From assembly GCA_018061705.1 (NCBI GenBank), contig JAGOTO010000004.1:1-12683 (forward strand): a DNA stretch of 12,683 bases, written 5' to 3'. This document shows positions 7,776 through 12,683 of this stretch, piece after piece (within the stretch, counting starts at the first letter, position 1; each line of letters starts with the position of its first letter). The stretch comes from Candidatus Saccharimonadota bacterium (GTDB lineage Bacteria; Patescibacteria; Saccharimonadia; Saccharimonadales; UBA4665). Below the pieces are notes generated by a model. It saw nothing but the letters and a program-made list of their open reading frames with translations. It was not told the DNA's origin and searched no databases. The translations under genes were made by a program, and so were the position numbers.

Positions 7776-7804
7776 ATTATACAATAGCAGGTGTACTATG
7801 TCTA
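7776..7804 (-). promoter_or_regulatory. Strong sigma-70-type promoter of the HAD gene, overlapping the rpoD stop
   Basis: On the minus strand TAGACA (7799-7804, 5 of 6 matches to the -35 consensus), a 17 bp spacer and a perfect TATAAT (7776-7781) are followed by 6 nt (aagtta) and the ATG at 7769. The first three bases of the -35 are the UAG stop codon of rpoD. No Shine-Dalgarno precedes the ATG. This is the best promoter in the window and the clearest leaderless case. Confidence 0.75.
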
Positions 7805-8914
7805 CTTTATGTAGTCGTGGAGTTTGCGGGCATCTTTGTGTTTGCGCAGTTTTGCAAGGGCCTTGGCCTCGATCTGGCGAATACGTTCACGAGTGACGGA
7901 AAATTCTTGACCCACTTCCTCGAGCGTGTGCTGCTTGCCATCTTCGAGTCCGAAACGAAGTTTCAAAATCTTTTGCTCACGTTCGGTCAGGGCCGATAGC
8001 ATATCCTTGACTTGTTCTTTTAGGAGCTGGCCTGTGGCGGACTCTTCGGGCGTAATAGTGTCTTCATCCTCGATAAAATCAGCCAAGACTGACTCTTCCT
8101 CGTCATCGCGAATACTTGCATCGAGCGAAGAAATGTCTTGTTTGATTTTCATGATGTGTTCGACCTTTGCTTCGTCGATCTCCATCTCCTTGGCGATCTC
8201 GGCGTTGGTGGGCTCGCGGTTATACTCTTGTGTCAACCGACGCTGGGTTCGTAACAATTTATTGATTGTCTCAACCATATGGACAGGGATGCGGATCGTC
8301 CTAGCTTGGTCAGCAATAGCACGGGTGATCGCTTGTCGAATCCACCAGGTCGCGTAGGTGCTGAATTTAAATCCCTTATCGGGATCAAACTTTTCAACCG
8401 CGCGGAGCAGTCCGGTATTCCCCTCCTGTATCAGGTCGAGTAGGTCAAGACCTCGGCCAACGTAACGCTTGGCAATGGAGACGACCAGACGCATATTTGC
8501 CTCCGCCATTTGGTCTTTGGCTTCTTTGTCACCAGACACAACACGCTGGGCAAGCGCCAGCTCTTCTTCGGCATTGAGCAATGGGATTTTCCCAATTTCG
8601 CGCAGATACAAACGGACGGAGTCATCGGCGATGTCATCGAGGTATGTCTGGTCTTCGAGTACAATTTCCTCTTCCTCTTCAATCAACCATTCATCGCTCA
8701 GATCAGCGGCGACAGGTTCTTCTGGGGCAACGACATCGACGCCTGCCTCAGAAAGCTCGGTGTAAAGTGCATCTAATGTTTCGACATTCTCGGGGACATC
8801 TGGAATAATCGCAGAAATGTCCCTAGCGTCAATCGTACCCGCCGCCTTAGCTTTTGCGATTAGATCTGCTCTGGCTCGCAGAGCCTTGTCTTTTGGTTCA
8901 TTCTTGGGTGCCAC
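7802..8914 (-). CDS. rpoD: Primary sigma factor of RNA polymerase (sigma-70 / SigA)
   Basis: A 370-residue housekeeping sigma factor that directs RNA polymerase to -10/-35 promoters. A short region 1.1-like helical segment (about 15-63) is followed by a very acidic linker ([14 protein letters not shown]). Region 1.2 is around 95-128 ([17 protein letters not shown]). Region 2 (137-206) contains the core-binding part and the 2.4 helix [14 protein letters not shown], which reads the -10. Region 3 spans about 210-290. Region 4.2 (330-352), [20 protein letters not shown], reads the -35. It lacks the large non-conserved insert of E. coli RpoD and resembles the short SigA type. I chose the GTG at 8914 because AAGGAG lies 6 nt upstream. 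The gene overlaps the end of dnaG by 17 nt, so the two are co-transcribed and likely translationally coupled. The window's own promoters match what this factor should recognise. Confidence 0.98.
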   Translation of the reverse strand: MAPKNEPKDKALRARADLIAKAKAAGTIDARDISAIIPDVPENVETLDALYTELSEAGVDVVAPEEPVAADLSDEWLIEEEEEIVLEDQTYLDDIADDSVRLYLREIGKIPLLNAEEELALAQRVVSGDKEAKDQMAEANMRLVVSIAKRYVGRGLDLLDLIQEGNTGLLRAVEKFDPDKGFKFSTYATWWIRQAITRAIADQARTIRIPVHMVETINKLLRTQRRLTQEYNREPTNAEIAKEMEIDEAKVEHIMKIKQDISSLDASIRDDEEESVLADFIEDEDTITPEESATGQLLKEQVKDMLSALTEREQKILKLRFGLEDGKQHTLEEVGQEFSVTRERIRQIEAKALAKLRKHKDARKLHDYIK

Positions 8915-10679
8915 TCATATCTCCTTGGTTGTTTCGTAATAGAACGTCGAGGTTGCTTGCTCTCCGCAGAAGTTTCTGCGCCTCATCAGTAGTTGCATTT
9001 TGTAGCTTCGCGACAATGGTCTGTTTTTGCATGCGCACATACTGTCTTATCAGATCGGCCTGTAGTCGCTCTGCTTCTGCACGTAGCTCCATAGGCTCAA
9101 CATCTTGATACAGCGTCTCGTAGACTAATGATAATATTTTACCATACTCTGCGATTTGACGCACCTCTTCAGGGTCAGTCCCGTCAAAGTCAGTGTGCTC
9201 AGCAAGAAACTCAAATGCGGTCCGAGCATCATCATCTGTGAACATATCAGGGTCAAGAGGATAGAGCAGTCGTCGCAAGCCGGGCTTCATAAGCGCCAGC
9301 GCCATCAGGCGTTCTTCTGTCTTTTTTTTGTCTAGGATGGCTCGGTCAACAGATACGTGATTCACCTGGGGCGCTCTACGCCGGAGCGGTACGGTCTGGC
9401 CTGGAGTTGTACTGAGTTTTTCGCTGAGAGCGGTTTTGCTCACTTGAAGTATGGAAGCCAGTCGTGATACGAAATGATCCTGCTCGACCCTGTCCGTCAA
9501 TTGTCGGACGACACGAAGCACGATGTCGCTGATCTCACGTTTTCCCAAGGCGCTAGATATATTCAATGTCGAGACATAGTGGTCAATAAGCCAATCGATA
9601 GCGTATTTCGGCTCCTCTATTACCTGTTCCCATGTTTTTGTATCCTGACGTATCAGTTCGTCAGGGTCCTTCCCCGATGGCAAGGTGATGACGCTGAGAT
9701 GAATACCGCCGACCTTGCCAGCTATCGGGATCGCTCTCTCGGTTGCGGCCAGGCCCGCCTTATCCGCGTCAAAACACAATCGAACATCACCCGTAAGCCT
9801 CGACAAAGCCTTGAGATTTGGCTCGGTCAGTGCCGTTCCTGCGGTCGCAACAACCTGGCGCACACCTGACTGGTGACTCTGTATGACATCAAGGTTTCCC
9901 TCGGTCAATACAACGTACTTGGTTTGACGAATAGCCGTCTTAGCAAGATGAAGCCCAAAAATATGTCGGCTTTTGTCGTAGAGTATTGTCCCGGGGGTGT
10001 TGATGTATTTAGGGGCGTTTGGTTCGTCACCAAGCAATCGAGCAGTAAATCCAACTACTTTCCCCTGCGGATCACAGAGCGGGATCATCAGCCGTCCACG
10101 AAACATATCTTGTAGCCCGCCGCGGTAAGAGCGACTCGTCAGACCAGCGAGCTCTATCTCTTTCTCGCTGTATCCTTTTGACCTCAAAAAATCCAGCAGC
10201 GCTGCACCCGTATTTGGAGCGTACCCCAACCGCCATTCCAGCGCAGTCTCTTTACTAAATTCCCGATTCTTCAGCACATAGTGCAGTGCTCTTTTGTTCT
10301 GGCTAAACTGTGTTTGGTAAAATTTGCAGGCCCACTCATTAACTGCATACAGCTTCTCTTTGGTCTGATTGCTCGGACCTCTCTTCCCTGCCTTACGGTA
10401 TTGATCTAGATCTACTCCGGCCCGGCGTGCCAATATCTCGAGTGCGCCCACAAAATCGACACCCTCAACTTCTTGTATAAAGCTAAATATGTCGCCACCC
10501 CGGCCCGAAGAAAAATCATGCCATATTTGCTTATCAGGACTTACGACAAAACTCGGGGTTTTTTCTGGGCTGAACGGACTGAGCCCTTTCCATGTCCGGC
10601 CAGCACGCTTCAGCTGGACATACTCGCCTATGACGTCCTCTATGGCAAGTTTGTCGCGTATGTCCTCTTTGGCGTCCAT
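8898..10679 (-). CDS. dnaG: DNA primase DnaG with zinc ligands lost
   Basis: A 593-residue primase that makes RNA primers at the replication fork together with the replicative helicase. The N-terminal CHC2 domain (about 1-98) is recognisable ([31 protein letters not shown]), but all four zinc positions are replaced: S34, S37, D55 and S58, with the E. coli spacing intact. The catalytic core follows ([21 protein letters not shown] near 195-214). The TOPRIM centre is preserved: E260 in TEGNLDV and D304/D306 in FDADKAG. The C-terminal part (about 360-593) is the helicase-interacting region. The gene starts at the ATG at 10679, with a promoter but no Shine-Dalgarno, and heads a dnaG-rpoD pair. The rpsU normally found upstream in many bacteria is absent here; the upstream gene is divergent. 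Identity is certain; what replaces zinc in holding the fold is unknown. Confidence 0.97.
   Translation of the reverse strand: MDAKEDIRDKLAIEDVIGEYVQLKRAGRTWKGLSPFSPEKTPSFVVSPDKQIWHDFSSGRGGDIFSFIQEVEGVDFVGALEILARRAGVDLDQYRKAGKRGPSNQTKEKLYAVNEWACKFYQTQFSQNKRALHYVLKNREFSKETALEWRLGYAPNTGAALLDFLRSKGYSEKEIELAGLTSRSYRGGLQDMFRGRLMIPLCDPQGKVVGFTARLLGDEPNAPKYINTPGTILYDKSRHIFGLHLAKTAIRQTKYVVLTEGNLDVIQSHQSGVRQVVATAGTALTEPNLKALSRLTGDVRLCFDADKAGLAATERAIPIAGKVGGIHLSVITLPSGKDPDELIRQDTKTWEQVIEEPKYAIDWLIDHYVSTLNISSALGKREISDIVLRVVRQLTDRVEQDHFVSRLASILQVSKTALSEKLSTTPGQTVPLRRRAPQVNHVSVDRAILDKKKTEERLMALALMKPGLRRLLYPLDPDMFTDDDARTAFEFLAEHTDFDGTDPEEVRQIAEYGKILSLVYETLYQDVEPMELRAEAERLQADLIRQYVRMQKQTIVAKLQNATTDEAQKLLRRASNLDVLLRNNQGDMSGTQE
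8921..8926 (-). promoter_or_regulatory. Shine-Dalgarno sequence of rpoD, inside dnaG
   Basis: AAGGAG, 6 nt before the GTG start at 8914, lies inside the last codons of dnaG and decides the rpoD start. It is the only strong Shine-Dalgarno I found before a gene start in the window, and it belongs to an operon-internal gene. An ATG 4 nt upstream of the GTG (8918) is in the dnaG frame and is not the rpoD start. Confidence 0.8.
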
Positions 10680-10687
10680 ATAGCATT

Positions 10688-10716
10688 AGTATCCGGTATC
10701 CGGTATGAACTGGCAA
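10688..10716 (-). promoter_or_regulatory. dnaG-rpoD promoter with a 7 bp tandem repeat in the spacer
   Basis: On the minus strand TTGCCA (10711-10716, 5 of 6 to consensus), a 17 bp spacer, and GATACT (10688-10693) are followed by 8 nt and the ATG at 10679. The spacer and -10 contain two tandem copies of a 7 bp unit (GGATACC then GGATACT), the second copy supplying the -10. No Shine-Dalgarno is present. It would drive both primase and the primary sigma factor. Confidence 0.6.
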
Positions 10717-10765
10717 GCGATAGCGGTACCTACTGGAAGACTATCGGGACATAATACATGAGAAC

Positions 10766-10795
10766 TTGACTCCGGTCTCTTGACTCCCGTACCAT
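10766..10795 (+). promoter_or_regulatory. Promoter of the membrane-protein gene, with a direct repeat
   Basis: TTGACT (10766-10771), an 18 bp spacer, and TACCAT (10790-10795, 4 of 6 to consensus) are followed by 7 nt to the second of two adjacent ATGs (10803). CTTGACTCC occurs twice, at 10765-10773 and 10779-10787, 14 bp apart, the first copy containing the -35. No Shine-Dalgarno is present. The spacing favours 10803 over 10800 as the start of a leaderless message. Confidence 0.5.
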
Positions 10796-10802
10796 AAGCA
10801 TG

Positions 10803-11492
10803 ATGAATCCGAACCAAGAATATACAGAGCCACCGTACGTGCAACAGCCACAGCCGCAAGCTACGGGCCAGAGCCAGACGGCTCAAGGCCTATCCGGATC
10901 AAGCCCTGCACCGTCGCCAGCAAACTATGATTTCATCCTTAACCCGGCCCAGCCAATGCCCCGTCGCACAATGGGTAGCAGCTCAGCGCTCCGACTTACG
11001 CTCATTGTGGGCGGCATAGGTCTCGTCCTTACCCTATGTATCGTTATACTAATGTCACTCCTGCGCTCTAGCCCTCCAACCCAAACTATCCTTGGCGTCG
11101 TTCAGCGTCAGCAGGAAATTATTCGTCTATCCAGTCTTGGCGAAGATGAAGCAACCACCGAAAGTCTTAAAGGCTTAGCGTACACGGTCGATTTGAGCAT
11201 GAGCACGAGCCAAGATCAGGTCCTAGCCTACATGGACAAGATCGGCGGGGAGGTTCCGCCAGAACAACTCGGACTAAAACGGGACAAAACTACCGATACT
11301 TTGCTCGAGAATGCAAAGACAACGAGTACATTCGACGCAACCCTATTGCAAACGCTCGAAGACCAGCTCGAGCTATACCTCAAAGAGCTACAGGGGGCAC
11401 ACCGTCAAGTCGATGGTCGAAATATCAAAAAGATACTGAGCGACAGTTTTGCGGTCGGGCAGAAACTGCTCGAAGAAGTTCAGCGCAAGTAG
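10803..11492 (+). CDS. Single-pass membrane protein of unknown function
   Basis: A protein of 229 residues from the ATG at 10803 (230 from the adjacent ATG at 10800). The N-terminal 60 residues are disordered-looking and rich in P, Q and S, ending in YDFILNPAQPMPRR. One hydrophobic helix (about 66-87, LTLIVGGIGLVLTLCIVILM) is preceded by arginines. The remaining 140 residues are charged and mostly helical (QRQQEIIRLSSLGEDEATTE, LLQTLEDQLELYLKELQGAH). By the positive-inside rule the N-terminus is cytoplasmic and the C-terminal helical domain lies outside. I know no family for it; a YDFxxNP motif before a membrane helix may recur in Saccharibacteria, but that is from uncertain memory. It is divergent from dnaG and ends with two consecutive UAG codons, 34 nt before the convergent MmcQ-like gene, with no terminator hairpin evident between them. 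Confidence 0.85.
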   Translation: MNPNQEYTEPPYVQQPQPQATGQSQTAQGLSGSSPAPSPANYDFILNPAQPMPRRTMGSSSALRLTLIVGGIGLVLTLCIVILMSLLRSSPPTQTILGVVQRQQEIIRLSSLGEDEATTESLKGLAYTVDLSMSTSQDQVLAYMDKIGGEVPPEQLGLKRDKTTDTLLENAKTTSTFDATLLQTLEDQLELYLKELQGAHRQVDGRNIKKILSDSFAVGQKLLEEVQRK

Positions 11493-11526
11493 TAGCCGCT
11501 CGACAAAACATACCCAAATAGCAAGA

Positions 11527-11871
11527 CTACGTGCCCGTTACGAGAATATAACTATGTCGTATGAGACCCTGCACTTCTTCTGCAGGTAACTGGCCGGTAA
11601 GTATGATGGTGTTCCAGTGCTTTTTATTTAGATGATACCCAGGGACAACTGTTTCGTATTTTTCACGCAGCACGACGGCAAGCTGAGGATCGCACTTCAG
11701 GCTCAGGTTTAGTGGCTCCTTACCTTCTGCAATCAAGGCAAACATTTTCCCTTCCGATGGTTTCCGCTGGTCACCCACCTTATACACTGCTACGCCCTCA
11801 CCGAATGGATAGTCCAAGAAACTATTTGGCATACTCAGTATATATTCCTCAACTTCATTATGAGATTGCAT
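11527..11871 (-). CDS. MmcQ/YjbR family protein
   Basis: A 114-residue small protein matching the MmcQ/YjbR family throughout its length. It has YPFGEGVAVYKV (21-32), KMFALI around 42-47, LNLSLKCDPQLAVVLREKY, the signature VVPGYHLNKKHWNTIIL near 75-91, and the end LIRHSYILV. The family has a CyaY-like alpha/beta fold and is often annotated as DNA-binding on structural grounds; its physiological role is not established. The ATG at 11871 has TACAAT 8 nt upstream and no Shine-Dalgarno. It lies 22 nt downstream of the HAD gene, so read-through from the orn-HAD transcript is also possible. Confidence 0.92.
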   Translation of the reverse strand: MQSHNEVEEYILSMPNSFLDYPFGEGVAVYKVGDQRKPSEGKMFALIAEGKEPLNLSLKCDPQLAVVLREKYETVVPGYHLNKKHWNTIILTGQLPAEEVQGLIRHSYILVTGT

Positions 11872-11879
11872 ATCTGTAG

Positions 11880-11885
11880 ATTGTA
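11880..11885 (-). promoter_or_regulatory. Putative -10 of the MmcQ-like gene, leaderless spacing
   Basis: TACAAT on the minus strand is followed by 8 nt (ctacagat) and the ATG at 11871. A TCGAAA (4 of 6 to the -35 consensus) lies 17 bp upstream, inside the last codons of the upstream HAD gene. No ribosome-binding site is seen. Whether it competes with read-through from upstream is unknown. Confidence 0.45.
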
Positions 11886-11893
11886 CCGTATTT

Positions 11894-12562
11894 TTACTTC
11901 ATTTTCGAAATGAGCGGCAATAACTCTTGGAATGAGTCGATGAGATAGTCAGCCCCTGCAGCCTCTAGTTCGTTCCGCGTCGCAAACCCATGGGTTACGC
12001 CGATGCATTCAATTCCAGCCGCGCGTGCAGCTTGTATATCAGTAATCATATCCCCGATGGCTATGACTTCTTCGGGCATAACCTGAAGCTGTTGCATCGC
12101 CCCAAGCATCAGGTCTGGCGCGGGCTTCGGCCGAAACCCGTCGCGCATCCCCGTAACCACAGTGAAGTATTGATCGATGTGGCGATAACTCAAGTATTCG
12201 ATCGTCCTTTCGTATTCCGCGGCCGTCACCACCGCTAGCCTGTAGCCGGCCATGCTTAGTTCTTGCAAAACTCCCTCGGCATGATCGAAGAAGGGCGCAT
12301 CCATCCAGTCCGTACCGAGATATTCACGATACGTTTGGAGCCAGGTATTGTAATCGACTTGTGGAGATAACGCCGCATGGACGGCGCTATGGTGATGAAT
12401 GTGTTGCCTGATAAGGTCACGTGTTGGTTCGGTATTGGTATGCTTTTCGATCGTCTTTTCGAGTGCGGTATACACGATTTCCATCGTGTCGCGCAGCGTC
12501 CCATCTAGATCAAACAGTATAGCTTTAATGCGTGGCGTGATGTTGCGTTCATGATTCATCAT
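11894..12562 (-). CDS. HAD-superfamily phosphatase, phosphoglycolate phosphatase-like
   Basis: A 222-residue protein, from the ATG at 12562 (an adjacent in-frame ATG lies at 12559). Motif I is ILFDLDGTLRDT (D18, D20). The helical cap spans about 25-95. Motif II is LAVVTAA (T113), motif III is RPKPAPD (K146), and motif IV is AIGDMITDIQAA (D171, D175). This is the classic Gph/PGMB-like subclass I HAD pattern; its substrate cannot be determined. The frame stays open upstream to 12649 and beyond, but that stretch overlaps the conserved oligoribonuclease end in another frame, so I do not use it. The 14 nt overlap with the upstream gene and the lack of a clear Shine-Dalgarno (only a weak AGG about 9 nt away) suggest coupled translation from the oligoribonuclease message. 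Confidence 0.93.
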   Translation of the reverse strand: MMNHERNITPRIKAILFDLDGTLRDTMEIVYTALEKTIEKHTNTEPTRDLIRQHIHHHSAVHAALSPQVDYNTWLQTYREYLGTDWMDAPFFDHAEGVLQELSMAGYRLAVVTAAEYERTIEYLSYRHIDQYFTVVTGMRDGFRPKPAPDLMLGAMQQLQVMPEEVIAIGDMITDIQAARAAGIECIGVTHGFATRNELEAAGADYLIDSFQELLPLISKMK

Positions 12563-12683
12563 TCTTCGACCTGCTCTTCGCGAACCACTCGAGGTAGTAC
12601 TGGAGTTCGGCGATACTCGCCTGGATGTCTTCTTGCGCTCGGTGCACATCGGCTTTTTCGTAGTTTATACCATAAGCCCCCTG
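12549..12683 (-). CDS. orn: Oligoribonuclease, C-terminal end only
   Basis: A minus-strand frame entering from the right edge and ending at UGA (12549-12551), giving 44 residues. VHRAQEDIQASIAELQYYLE matches the C-terminal exonuclease III helix of oligoribonuclease (E. coli Orn: H-x-A-x-x-D-I-x-x-S-x-x-E-L-x-Y-Y), including the final catalytic His and Asp. Orn is a DEDDh 3'-5' exonuclease that degrades 2-5 nt RNA fragments to mononucleotides. The rest of the gene lies beyond the window. It overlaps the start of the HAD gene by 14 nt and is probably the first gene of that pair. Confidence 0.85.
   Translation of the reverse strand, partial: QGAYGINYEKADVHRAQEDIQASIAELQYYLEWFAKSRSKNDES

Noticed and set aside
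7770..7784. TTG start for the first HAD protein at 7784
   Set aside because: The codons after the TTG are the TATAAT promoter box itself; a transcript from that promoter would not include them.
9474..9869. Plus-strand open frame of 131 codons inside dnaG
   Set aside because: Antisense to the TOPRIM region of primase, with no upstream signals and no recognisable domain.
12563..12649. N-terminal extension of the second HAD protein to 12649
   Set aside because: It overlaps the conserved C-terminus of oligoribonuclease in another frame and reads as Arg/Ser-rich non-domain sequence; the HAD fold starts just after the ATGs at 12562/12559.
1..12683. CRISPR, insertion sequence, prophage, toxin-antitoxin or defence system
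   Set aside because: No repeated spacer array, no terminal inverted repeats with a transposase, no integrase or defence domain was seen; the genes are housekeeping or small metabolic enzymes.

Overview
This is a 12.7 kb bacterial chromosomal segment of housekeeping genes. The base composition is close to balanced. UAA, UAG and UGA all end genes here (polA UAA, rpoD UAG, dnaG UGA), so the code is standard and the UGA-as-glycine lineages are unlikely. Compact packing, a DnaG with no zinc ligands, a proofreading-deficient Pol I and mostly leaderless-looking genes suggest a reduced-genome lineage. My guess is Patescibacteria/CPR, perhaps Saccharibacteria, but this is inference from style and half-remembered family features, not from a marker gene.

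Layout. 1-515 (-): 5' part of an unrecognised gene that starts directly on the polA stop codon, with an apparent one-base frameshift in an A6 run; it leaves the window. 516-3173 (-): DNA polymerase I. 3174-3448: divergent control region. 3449-6271 (+): large P2-type cation-pumping ATPase, whose stop codon overlaps tail to tail with the next gene. 6268-6831 (-): P-loop kinase resembling dephospho-CoA/NMP kinases. 6921-7769 (-): HAD phosphatase/phosphomutase-like protein. 7802-10679 (-): dnaG-rpoD, the core of the macromolecular synthesis operon without rpsU nearby, overlapping by 17 nt. 10680-10802: second divergent control region. 10803-11492 (+): single-pass membrane protein of unknown function. 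11527-11871 (-): MmcQ/YjbR family protein. 11894-12562 (-): a second HAD hydrolase, overlapping the end of an oligoribonuclease gene (12549-12683) that enters from the right edge.

The most striking pattern is in the gene starts. All seven genes that look first in their transcript have a TATAAT-like hexamer ending 6-8 nt before the start codon and no Shine-Dalgarno sequence. The transcript would therefore begin at, or within a base or two of, the start codon (leaderless mRNA). The downstream genes use other solutions: rpoD has a strong AAGGAG, one gene starts at TAAATG on the preceding stop, and one overlaps its upstream neighbour. The window thus appears to show two translation-initiation modes divided by operon position.

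No tRNA, rRNA, CRISPR array, insertion sequence or integrase was seen. No gene-free stretch exceeds about 275 bases. I did not find a new defence or mobile system. The oddities lie inside core genes and in their control signals.
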